Source: Geitlerinema sp. BBD 1991-9
GTDB lineage: Bacteria > Cyanobacteriota > Cyanobacteriia > Cyanobacteriales > Geitlerinemataceae
Reading direction: 5' to 3'
Length of the DNA: 64,000 nt
NCBI GenBank assembly: GCA_001657325.1
Contig: LWRO01000007.1
Location: 1 to 64,000 of the forward strand
Positions 34,706-42,989 of the stretch are shown here, in pieces (within the stretch, counting starts at the first letter, position 1; each line of letters opens with the position of its first letter). The position numbers and the translations under genes were made by a program. The notes beneath the pieces were generated by a model. It was not told the origin of the DNA and made no database searches. It saw nothing but the letters and a program-made list of their open reading frames with translations.

Positions 34706-37088
34706 CAGAAGCAATCCTATGACGATAGAGCTTAATTCTGCCGCGATCGACATCCGCGACAACGCGGATTAACCGACGATCTCGATCGACGACAATATCG
34801 ACACTGTTCAGTGCGGTGTCTGGAATTCGATCGAGTTCTCGAACGGTTGGCTTTCTCGCGTTTCCAGGCTGTAGTAAAGCCTCGTTAAACGACCACAATA
34901 TGACTCGTCCGTCATCGCCCGTACTGGCCAGATAGTAACATTGCTTGTAACGTGCTAAAGCCACCGATCGCACCGGACGACCGAGGTGTTCTTCCCGACT
35001 TTCCCAGCGAATTAAGGGGGATTGACACGACCAAGTTCGGTAAAAATAATTGAAATCCGATACGTACTCCCACGGGTTTTCTTTGCGAATACTTTTCGAT
35101 CGATCGGCATCTCGCAAACATTCACGCATGGCTGTTAAATCCCAAATTCGGACAAATCCTTGTGTATCGGTTGTCACGAGTGCTCGATCGTCTGCGGCTA
35201 AGCTGGCGATGTAATCTGTTTTACCATAAATTGGCGTGAAATCTAGTTCTTTTCCAGGTTCGGATGTCTTGAAAATTGAAGAGAGATCGAAAACACGATG
35301 TCGTTCTTCGGCCCAACTCCAAACCCAAAGTTTATTGAATTCACCGCCAACGATCAACCAACGTGTATCGGGCTTGTGTCCGTCAGTTTCGACGATCGAA
35401 TAAGCGGGTTTCATTCCCATATAAATTTGACGTTTGGCTTGGAGTGTAGACGTTGTATCGTTGAGATACCCTAAATCCCACAACCGAACGAAGCCACTGC
35501 CATGAGAACTAAATAGATATCTTGCATCGCTACTAAAACGTAAATCGAAAATGTTATCGAAGGCAGTGTTCGAGGTCGTTTGATTGAGAGGACGCATTGC
35601 CTCGTCTTCGTTGACTGCATCCCAAATGAGAATTTCGCCATTGGTCAATCCAGCAGCCACCAAGAGATCTTCCGAACTTCGGGCCGGTCGTTCGGGAACG
35701 ACCGGCCCGAAGTTCGGAAGATCTCTTGTAAAGTAAACGCCGTTCCAGCCTCGATAAAGGTTTTCTAAGGGGCGATTGACTTCCCAGTTAAACAAATGTC
35801 GATCGCTCGAACCACTAACAACTCGTTGACCGCTATCGATAAAGTTCACTGTGTTAATGGTAGCGGCGTGACGTTTGGTAAAGAAGTAGCGACTTAAGGG
35901 AAGTGCGGCTAATGCAAGTAATATAAAGAATCCGACGGCCCACTTCAGCCAACCGATCGATCTCAATTTCAAATTGAGAACGTGAGTGTGACGCGGTGTG
36001 ACGCGAACTTTAGGAAGTTTCGGCGGATCGACACTCACTTCAAAGGTTAGGGTTCGATCGAACCACTTCGGTTGGTGTAAGTTCGAGATCGTCGCCTTAA
36101 CGGTTCGCTCTTCTCCCGGTGTTAGGGTTAAGCAGTCGGGTTCGACAGCAAATGCAATTTTTTCTCGATCTGACCCCATCGCGTTCGGGTCGAACGTTGG
36201 TGTAATCTCTAAGTTTAAAGTTTGGGGAATATTACTCGAGTTGGTGAGTTTTAAAGGATAGAAAATTGCATTTTCATTTTCAGTCTGAGGTCGATCGCGA
36301 CTGAGGTGATTTTGTTTCGATCGATCGTCGGGAAAAACACTCGATCGACTCGGACAGTCAAATTCAACGATTCCCGCAGGGTTGACAATTAACGCGCCAG
36401 TTTCTCGTACCGTTTGCGTTAAGCTAGGTTTAACAATAACAATTTCAAACTCGTAACGGTGTTTGCCTTCGGTCTCAATAGCTTTCGGAACGATAATCGA
36501 AAAATCGACCGATTCAGTACTATCTGCACCGACATTTAACTGGACTTCGCCAACTTCCAGCCACGCTTCTGGTAGTGTAATAGGAATTAATTTCAAACTG
36601 ACTTCAGTTGTTTTTTTGCGAGTATTGCGAACCCAGACGGGGAGGCGAACCGGTTGTTCGGGATCGACAAATAACTGGCTGTCGGGTGCAAAAAGATGGA
36701 GGGTTAGATATTTACCAGCTAGAACCTCTAACTTGTAGCCCGGTAAAACGACGCGACAGGTTTTATCTTCTAGCGCACACACTTCAAAAACCAGTGGAAT
36801 TTCTCCTTCGGCACCGGGAATCGGACTTTCAACGATTTCAACGTCGAACTTTGCCGCCGTCCCGGGTGGTTTTTTCGCACAAATTCGCGGTTTTAGGCTA
36901 TACCAATGATGGAATTCCGACCCGGATGCACCTTGAGGGTACACGCGAACTTGAAAACTCAAAAAGCGGTCAGAGGTATTGGTAACTGAAACGGAAAAGA
37001 AACGACGGCTATCTCGTTCTGGATCGAACTTAACGGGTTCGTTTTTGGGTTCGATCTCGACAATGGGAACTCGGTACATTATTCGCAT
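34689..37088 (-). CDS. Membrane protein with Ig-like N-terminus and WD40-like C-terminus, CIS-associated
   Basis: 799 residues. The N-terminal about 375 residues resemble beta-sandwich repeats and the start of the neighbouring 34705 protein (FSVSVTNTSDRFLSFQVRV, LPVWVRNTRKKTTEVSLKL). One membrane segment lies at about 376-402. The C-terminal half is a WD40-like propeller (RHAATINTVNFIDSGQRVVS, DLRFSSDARYLFSSHGSG, GFVRIWDLTAM, VALARYKQCYYLASTGDDGR). A 68-bp perfect palindrome lies in the propeller (about residues 453-476). No homologue of known function recognised. Together with the 34705 gene it looks like a membrane receptor or anchor pair next to the CIS. Confidence 0.72.
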   Translation of the reverse strand: MRIMYRVPIVEIEPKNEPVKFDPERDSRRFFSVSVTNTSDRFLSFQVRVYPQGASGSEFHHWYSLKPRICAKKPPGTAAKFDVEIVESPIPGAEGEIPLVFEVCALEDKTCRVVLPGYKLEVLAGKYLTLHLFAPDSQLFVDPEQPVRLPVWVRNTRKKTTEVSLKLIPITLPEAWLEVGEVQLNVGADSTESVDFSIIVPKAIETEGKHRYEFEIVIVKPSLTQTVRETGALIVNPAGIVEFDCPSRSSVFPDDRSKQNHLSRDRPQTENENAIFYPLKLTNSSNIPQTLNLEITPTFDPNAMGSDREKIAFAVEPDCLTLTPGEERTVKATISNLHQPKWFDRTLTFEVSVDPPKLPKVRVTPRHTHVLNLKLRSIGWLKWAVGFFILLALAALPLSRYFFTKRHAATINTVNFIDSGQRVVSGSSDRHLFNWEVNRPLENLYRGWNGVYFTRDLPNFGPVVPERPARSSEDLLVAAGLTNGEILIWDAVNEDEAMRPLNQTTSNTAFDNIFDLRFSSDARYLFSSHGSGFVRLWDLGYLNDTTSTLQAKRQIYMGMKPAYSIVETDGHKPDTRWLIVGGEFNKLWVWSWAEERHRVFDLSSIFKTSEPGKELDFTPIYGKTDYIASLAADDRALVTTDTQGFVRIWDLTAMRECLRDADRSKSIRKENPWEYVSDFNYFYRTWSCQSPLIRWESREEHLGRPVRSVALARYKQCYYLASTGDDGRVILWSFNEALLQPGNARKPTVRELDRIPDTALNSVDIVVDRDRRLIRVVADVDRGRIKLYRHRIASDANCK
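35661..35728. repeat. Perfect 68-bp palindrome inside a coding sequence
   Basis: Left arm 35661-35693 (starts CAAGAGATCTTCCG) and right arm 35696-35728 (ends CGGAAGATCTCTTG) are exact inverse complements over 33 bp with a 2-bp centre. The frame stays open through it, encoding RDLPNFGPVVPERPARSSED. The mRNA would form a very strong hairpin. Confidence 0.95.
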
Positions 37089-37237
37089 TAGATAGGCTCG
37101 ACAAAATCTGAATCGCTGACAAGACGAGTCTCGAGATAATACTGAGGGTAATGTGTTATCGTACCCTTCGATCGAAACGGTATGTTGTTCGTGTCGAACT
37201 CGTCATCGAGTGTCCACTGACTTCGATCGTTGCGATA

Positions 37238-38566
37238 TTAAGATCGTTTCCCCCAATCTAAAAGCCTTCTCGAAGATCGATAATACCAAGCAAAATTCAA
37301 GAGATTGATGCCTAATTCTTGGGCAGTACGAATTTCTGCTCGATCGAGTTCTAAAGAAAACGAAGCTCCCCAACACAGTGAAAGCTGTCCTTGGCACAGG
37401 ATAATATTACCGAGCTTTTTCAGTTGAATGGGTTCTAACGCTTCACCGATCGGCAATCTTTGAAACGCAAACGGTTCAGTTCGGATGGGGTGTCGTCGAT
37501 CGAGGTCTTCCCAACGGTCTTCACTTCGTTGAATTTGTTCTAAACTCGACAAAATGGGAAGTTGTGAAACACCTTGGGGAACTTCGACCCATAAAAGACC
37601 TCCGAATTCGATATATTGTCGTAGTAAGTTAAGGGTTAGCGTATTGAGAGAACGGTGTTGCCAAGCTGCCCCAAGATAGAGAATGTCGTAGTCTCGCGCG
37701 AGATCGCTCACCGAACGAGATAAGGAAAGAACCTGTGCGTTTTGAAACGTCGTTTTCCGGACTTCAACATCCAGGGTAGAACTGGCTGAGAATAAAATTC
37801 GATCGATCTCGCGGATGCCGTAAAGTTGTGGGTAAAGCGCTTCTAACGCGATCGTCAAATCTTGGAAACTCTCGATCGCATGCTCGATGTCTTCATCAGT
37901 TTCATCTAAGTCTTCATTCTCGAGAACTCCTACTCTCACAGTCTTTTGAGGGCGCACTCGAGCGGATCGGCGATAGCGAAAATCGAGTTCGTTTGTCTCG
38001 GGATGTAGAAAATCACGAGGGGGGTAAAGTTGGTTTTGTTGAGCCTTCAGTTGTAATCGACAAAGTTCGACTTCTTTTCCCGTTAACGCTTCGGTTTGTT
38101 GGTCGATTTCAAACCACTCTTGTAAAGCATCCTGTGAGGTGGAAAAAGCGTCTTCTCCAGGAGGAACGGGTTCGTGGTAGCACACGTAAAGATACACCAT
38201 GACTTCTCGATCGAGTTCGTCAATGGGATCGCGAATGTAAAAACAGCGAGCATCGCGCGGTTGGGGTGGAATGATAATGGGATTTCCTTCGACATCGATC
38301 GCCACACCTGGCTCGACTTCAACCCATCGTCCGTATCCTTGCAGTTGATTGGGTAAAATTTCTTGAATCTCGCGCTCTTCTAAAATTCGCACCCCCAAGC
38401 CACACACGATACCCGGCTCGTGCAGTGATTGATAGTGGAGGCTTTGACGGTGTCGGTGGTATTCTCGCTCGCGACACCAACTCGCCGCGTTAATCGTTAA
38501 CCCATCGTAGACGTGAAGTCGTTTCAGGGGATTGGGTTTGGGAAACGGAAAAGCAGGCAATGTCAT
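37238..38566 (-). CDS. CIS-associated protein with DUF4159-like C-terminal domain
   Basis: 442 residues from the ATG at 38566. The N-terminal module (LHVYDGLTINAASWCREREY, EPGIVCGLGVR, VEVEPGVAIDVEGNPIII) is a beta-rich unit that I associate with cyanobacterial CIS loci. The C-terminal half (YPQLYGIREIDRILFSAS, YIEFGGLLWVEVPQ) resembles DUF4159, a flavodoxin-like/GATase-like fold. No signal peptide or membrane segment, so cytoplasmic. 150 bp upstream of the WD40 membrane gene in the same direction. Role unknown; a particle-decorating or anchor-binding protein is possible. Confidence 0.65.
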   Translation of the reverse strand: MTLPAFPFPKPNPLKRLHVYDGLTINAASWCREREYHRHRQSLHYQSLHEPGIVCGLGVRILEEREIQEILPNQLQGYGRWVEVEPGVAIDVEGNPIIIPPQPRDARCFYIRDPIDELDREVMVYLYVCYHEPVPPGEDAFSTSQDALQEWFEIDQQTEALTGKEVELCRLQLKAQQNQLYPPRDFLHPETNELDFRYRRSARVRPQKTVRVGVLENEDLDETDEDIEHAIESFQDLTIALEALYPQLYGIREIDRILFSASSTLDVEVRKTTFQNAQVLSLSRSVSDLARDYDILYLGAAWQHRSLNTLTLNLLRQYIEFGGLLWVEVPQGVSQLPILSSLEQIQRSEDRWEDLDRRHPIRTEPFAFQRLPIGEALEPIQLKKLGNIILCQGQLSLCWGASFSLELDRAEIRTAQELGINLLNFAWYYRSSRRLLDWGKRS

Positions 38567-38735
38567 GACAACTACGCGATCGACAAGGTTTGAGAGGATA
38601 GCCTGCACTCGTTGTTTGTCGTGTTTTTACGGAGATCTGTTCGATCGATATCTGTTTTGACAGTATATCCTCCCTCCTCTATTCGGCAAAATTTCCCGTG
38701 ATTTTACGGAAACCTCAAGAAATTGTCATAAAACT

Positions 38736-40223
38736 TTACCAGTTTTCCCCACGACTCCGAATGTCACAGGGTAGTGCGAGTCCACCGTTCGGGAGAATTG
38801 CACCACAAAACCGCGTTTCTTCGATCTCGTCTAAATCGAGAATCGCGCCTTCTAAATTTGCCTCGGCTAGATCGATGCCCTCTAAGTTCGCATCGCTTAA
38901 GTCTGCATTCACCAGAACGGCTTGACGCAAATCGGCTCCTTTCAAGTTTGCGCCGGTGAGGATTCCACCGCTCAAATCGGCTTCTCGTAAGTTGGCGTTC
39001 CTTAAATTTGCCTCGCGGAGATTCGCTTGTAGGAGTTGCGCGCCTCGCAAATTCGCCGAGCGTAAATCTGCTGCTTCGAGATTCGTTCCCTCAAACCGAA
39101 CTCGTTGTAACTGACTCCCGCGCAAATGACTGCCTCGCAGATCGACCCCCGATAAGTTGGCTCCGAGCAGGTTGACACCGGACAAATTCGCGTCGCGTAA
39201 CGTTAAGCTTGAATCCGACCAATTCACGCCTACCAGATTGGCATTTCGGAGATCGGCTCGCGTCAAATCGGCGTTCCGTAAATCAGACAGGCTGAGATCG
39301 GCATCGGTGAGATCGGCACCCCTGAGATTGACACCCCGTAAATCCAAATTGCTGAGATCGGCCTCGCGCAAGGTTGCCGATGCCAACATCGCTTGTCTTA
39401 AATCCGCATTTCGCAAGTCTGCGCCTTGTAAATCAGCCGATCGAAGATCGGCAGCAAACAAATTCGCGCCGCGTAAATCGGTACATTGGGGGCTTTCGTC
39501 TTCGGCTTCCCAGCAGTTCAACACAGCCCCGCGTAAATCGGCTCGGTGAAGATCGGCATCTCGCAAGTCGCCGCCACTGAGAACGGCATCGATCGTATTC
39601 GACCAACTCAGGTTGGCATCTCGCAAATCCGCACCCACTAGGTTGGCTTCGCTCAGATAACTCATCGATAAGTTGGCATCTCGCAAGTCCACTTCGCTTA
39701 ATTGTGCTTCCCGCAACCGAATGTTACGAAGGTTCGATCGACGTAAATTGGCCTCAGTTAAATCGGCTCCATCCAGGATCGATCGCTCTAAATGTGCATC
39801 CGAGAGATCGAACCCGGACAAATCTCGTGCGACTTGAGGATCGTTCACAATGTCCCAAACGGTTTGCCATTTGGGGGGAAGTCGTTCTCGATCGACCAAT
39901 GTTCCTTGTAGGTTGCTGAGTCGTAAGTCGGCATTCCGTAAATCTGCACCTCTTAAGTCAGTTCTACGGAGATCGGCGTTTCTAAGGTTCGCGCGATTGA
40001 GATTTGAACCTCGGAAATCAGCATCTCGTAGATCGCTCCCTCTAAAGTTCGATTGTCGTAATTCTGAATCTCGAAAATAGCCGTCTCGCAAATCCGTATC
40101 TCGGATGCTACAGCGATTGCAGTCTCTTTCTTCGAGCAGTCTTTCGAGTCTGTTGGCACGAGCAGGACGTGCGATTAATATTCCAGATATTACCAAAGGT
40201 AGGAAAATAAAACGAGCATTCAT
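38736..40223 (-). CDS. Secreted pentapeptide-repeat protein
   Basis: 495 residues. The signal peptide (1-23, LPLVISGILIARPARA) is followed by a Cys-containing segment (RDCNRCSIRDTDL) and then almost uninterrupted A(D/N)LRX pentapeptides to about residue 480. They break at about 108-135 (a Pro/Trp-rich loop) and 240-250. The product is a long right-handed beta-helix outside the cytoplasm. First gene of the leftward accessory operon in the CIS island. Divergent from the TPR gene, which is also exported, so the pair may share regulation. Confidence 0.85.
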   Translation of the reverse strand: MNARFIFLPLVISGILIARPARANRLERLLEERDCNRCSIRDTDLRDGYFRDSELRQSNFRGSDLRDADFRGSNLNRANLRNADLRRTDLRGADLRNADLRLSNLQGTLVDRERLPPKWQTVWDIVNDPQVARDLSGFDLSDAHLERSILDGADLTEANLRRSNLRNIRLREAQLSEVDLRDANLSMSYLSEANLVGADLRDANLSWSNTIDAVLSGGDLRDADLHRADLRGAVLNCWEAEDESPQCTDLRGANLFAADLRSADLQGADLRNADLRQAMLASATLREADLSNLDLRGVNLRGADLTDADLSLSDLRNADLTRADLRNANLVGVNWSDSSLTLRDANLSGVNLLGANLSGVDLRGSHLRGSQLQRVRFEGTNLEAADLRSANLRGAQLLQANLREANLRNANLREADLSGGILTGANLKGADLRQAVLVNADLSDANLEGIDLAEANLEGAILDLDEIEETRFCGAILPNGGLALPCDIRSRGENW

Positions 40224-40601
40224 CGTCGTTAAAAGTTAGATATGAAGCTTATATTTGTAGCTCGATCGTACCGTTTAACGGTTAATTTAAACGAGAGAAT
40301 TTAATGCAATTTATACTCAAAAAAGGTATTCAAAAATACTAACGAGCGAATGACTTGCAACCTTCAATAACTATTTATCGACCATATCGTAGTATATTTT
40401 CTACTCAGTCACGATCTTAGTCTTTCTTTTTCTCGATGGTGAAGTCGCATTATGTAAATTTATGTTGCGATCTGCGAAAAAATACTTAAGTGTAGACTGA
40501 GAAGTAAGTAGGACGATCGAAACATTGTGAAGCATTGTCTCGATCGCCCCGACACCTAAATCTCGTGTCAATTCAGTTTGTCGCTCGTTCGTTCCGATGT
40601 C
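40224..40601. promoter_or_regulatory. Divergent intergenic region in the CIS accessory block
   Basis: 378 bp between the leftward pentapeptide gene and the rightward TPR gene. AT-rich at 40290-40420. It must contain both promoters; no motif assigned. Confidence 0.45.
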
Positions 40602-42989
40602 ATGACACCATTATTTCGGTGGTTCAGTGCGATCGCCATTGCTGTCTTCGGGTTGACCTTGACGGCCGTTCCCTTGGCGGCACAGGATCGCCGCGTAGAT
40701 GACTTTGAAATTGAAGATTACGACTACTGGGCCGATCTCTGTGACGAACTCGAACGAGCTGAGAAATATTCAGAAGCGTTAGATGCCTGCGAAACGGCGA
40801 TCGAAATACGACCGGGACGCAAGCGGCGCACCATTCTGGTTTGGGTGAGTCGCGGCAACGCACTGCGCTATTTAGGCAATCACGAGGAAGCTCTGGCATC
40901 GTACAACCACGTTCTCGAGATCGATCCCGACTATTCCCTCGTGTGGATGTACCAATGTGAGGTTCTGTTGGGCATGGAGCGACAAGAACTCGCGTTGGCG
41001 GCTTGCGAGCGGGCCCTCGAAGCGGATGGGAACTGGGGCGATCGATCTCCCGCCCAAGCCTGGCGCGTCCGAGCTGTGGTTTTTCGAGATCGCGCCCGTC
41101 GCATTGCCCGCGAAACTCGAGATTTACGAGATCGACTGTTGGTTTCCGTCGCGGGAAGAGAGCGCCCAGATTCTAGCAGTCCGATTTACGATGCAGCGAT
41201 CGATGACACGAACGCGATCCTGTGGGATCTCGAGGAAGCCAGCGTGTCCTACGAACGATCGCTGACGCTCGAACCGAGTTACGCCCTCGCCTGGGCGCAA
41301 CACTGCGAGGTTCTTACAGAAATTGGGAAATTTCAGCAGTTCAAGGGCATTCTGGCCGACAATCCCCCCGATCCGATTCTGTTCGATCGATTGTATGAAG
41401 ACGCGCTGGCCAGTTGTGACGTGGCGATCGAGATCGATCGAAACTGGGGCGATTTCAATCTCGCTCTAGCTTGGTCGCATCGAGCCAAAGTATTAGAAGC
41501 CTGGGCGACACGACAGCAGACATTTCAAAACACCGCTCGCTATTTAGAAGCTGCGGTCAATTCATACGAACGCGCCCTAGCGATCGATGCGGAAATGCCT
41601 GAAGCTTGGGTCGCTCAGGGCATTCTTTTACAAACTCTCGATCGTCCCGAAAAAGCATTAACCTCCTACGAACAATCTCTCGCACGGGCCCCCGAAGCCT
41701 CTCGGACTTTGGTCTATCGCTGCGAGGTATTGAACCGGTTGGGAAACTACGAAACGGCTCTGGAATCCTGCGATCGGGCCTTAAACGGAGACCTCGATTG
41801 GGAAATCGAAAATGTCGCCCAGGCTTGGAACCAACGGAGTGCTGCTTTAATCGGATTGGGAGACTACGAAGCCGCTCTCGAGTCCGCAGAACGATCGATC
41901 GCGTTGTACGACTACCCTCTTTCAACGCGGGTTTACGTTCCACCGAAAGACGATCCGTCGATGAATGCGGAGGTGGACTTTCCAACCCTTGACCCTCAGT
42001 TTATCGATCCGCCATCCGATCCACTCGATCGATGCGGGAATCAGGATCTGATTCTTTCTGCTGTCGTTCAGCAAGACTTCAATCGCAACCTCGATCGATA
42101 TCGCCGCGCTCTGAACAATAAAGCCGTTAGCTTGTGGCATTTAGGACGTTACCGAGATGCCCGACTTTTCGCTCAACTTGCACTCAGTCCTGAGAGTGTC
42201 AGATTGGTGGAGATAACGTTAGAAAATAAAAATATCGATCGAATTGCGTGTAATTATTCACAAGCCTGGTTTAATTACGGTCGTATTTTAAGTGAAACTG
42301 GACGTCTTGACGAGTCTTTGCAAGCTTATCATTTAGCAAAATTAACGTACAGTTTTTATATCCCTTCTGAAGCATTGACGGCAACAGACTTATCCGCTCG
42401 AGAAAGTATTGTCACGAATTGTAATTTCTCAACAGATAGCGCGATAACTCAGAATTCAACACAAACCCGTCACCGAAGAGCCTGTGCGAATATCCTTCTC
42501 AATCAAAGTGCAACTCGTTTACGTGATGGCTGCTCGATATCTGGAAGTGGGTGTTTTGATGTTGTAGAAAACCTTCGAGAAGCGGCACGCCTCAATCCAG
42601 AATCGTTTGAGATCTGGTACAACTACGGTTTGGCATTAATGGCAACCCAAAGCCACGAAAATGCTTTAAGTGCTTTCGATCGAGCCGAGCAGCACATACC
42701 CAAAAATGACGAAGCCGCCAACGACTTTATTATCAGCGGACGCGCTCGAACGTTTTATGAATGGGCAAGATTTGTTGTAGAAACGCCCGATCGATCTCCC
42801 GCAAAAATCACCCAAGCACTCGCCCTCGTCGAACAAGCACTAGCATTACGACCTCAATATTCCGAAGCTCGGCGATTGCGCGATAGTCTTTTACGAGATC
42901 TTGCAAATCTCTCCGATTCCTCCGATCGAGTCAATCCCCCATTAAAGCATCTTATCAGTCTGGAAAATCATGGCAAAACAACATTTTAG
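40602..42989 (+). CDS. Secreted TPR-repeat protein
   Basis: 795 residues from the ATG at 40602. The signal peptide is about 1-28 (VFGLTLTAVPLAAQ). Tetratricopeptide repeats run through the protein, for example AEKYSEALDACETAIEIRP, GNHEEALASYNHVLEIDPDY and DRPEKALTSYEQSLARAPEA. Two longer non-repeat inserts lie near 455-520 and 585-650. TPR superhelices bind partner proteins. Its last 20 bp overlap the start of the pseudokinase-PBP gene, so the two products are probably made together. Likely an extracytoplasmic scaffold for the neighbouring membrane protein (inference). Confidence 0.85.
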   Translation: MTPLFRWFSAIAIAVFGLTLTAVPLAAQDRRVDDFEIEDYDYWADLCDELERAEKYSEALDACETAIEIRPGRKRRTILVWVSRGNALRYLGNHEEALASYNHVLEIDPDYSLVWMYQCEVLLGMERQELALAACERALEADGNWGDRSPAQAWRVRAVVFRDRARRIARETRDLRDRLLVSVAGRERPDSSSPIYDAAIDDTNAILWDLEEASVSYERSLTLEPSYALAWAQHCEVLTEIGKFQQFKGILADNPPDPILFDRLYEDALASCDVAIEIDRNWGDFNLALAWSHRAKVLEAWATRQQTFQNTARYLEAAVNSYERALAIDAEMPEAWVAQGILLQTLDRPEKALTSYEQSLARAPEASRTLVYRCEVLNRLGNYETALESCDRALNGDLDWEIENVAQAWNQRSAALIGLGDYEAALESAERSIALYDYPLSTRVYVPPKDDPSMNAEVDFPTLDPQFIDPPSDPLDRCGNQDLILSAVVQQDFNRNLDRYRRALNNKAVSLWHLGRYRDARLFAQLALSPESVRLVEITLENKNIDRIACNYSQAWFNYGRILSETGRLDESLQAYHLAKLTYSFYIPSEALTATDLSARESIVTNCNFSTDSAITQNSTQTRHRRACANILLNQSATRLRDGCSISGSGCFDVVENLREAARLNPESFEIWYNYGLALMATQSHENALSAFDRAEQHIPKNDEAANDFIISGRARTFYEWARFVVETPDRSPAKITQALALVEQALALRPQYSEARRLRDSLLRDLANLSDSSDRVNPPLKHLISLENHGKTTF

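Noticed and set aside
38698-40159. Several plus-strand Arg/Ser/Lys-rich frames
   Set aside because: Antisense artefacts of the regular pentapeptide repeats.
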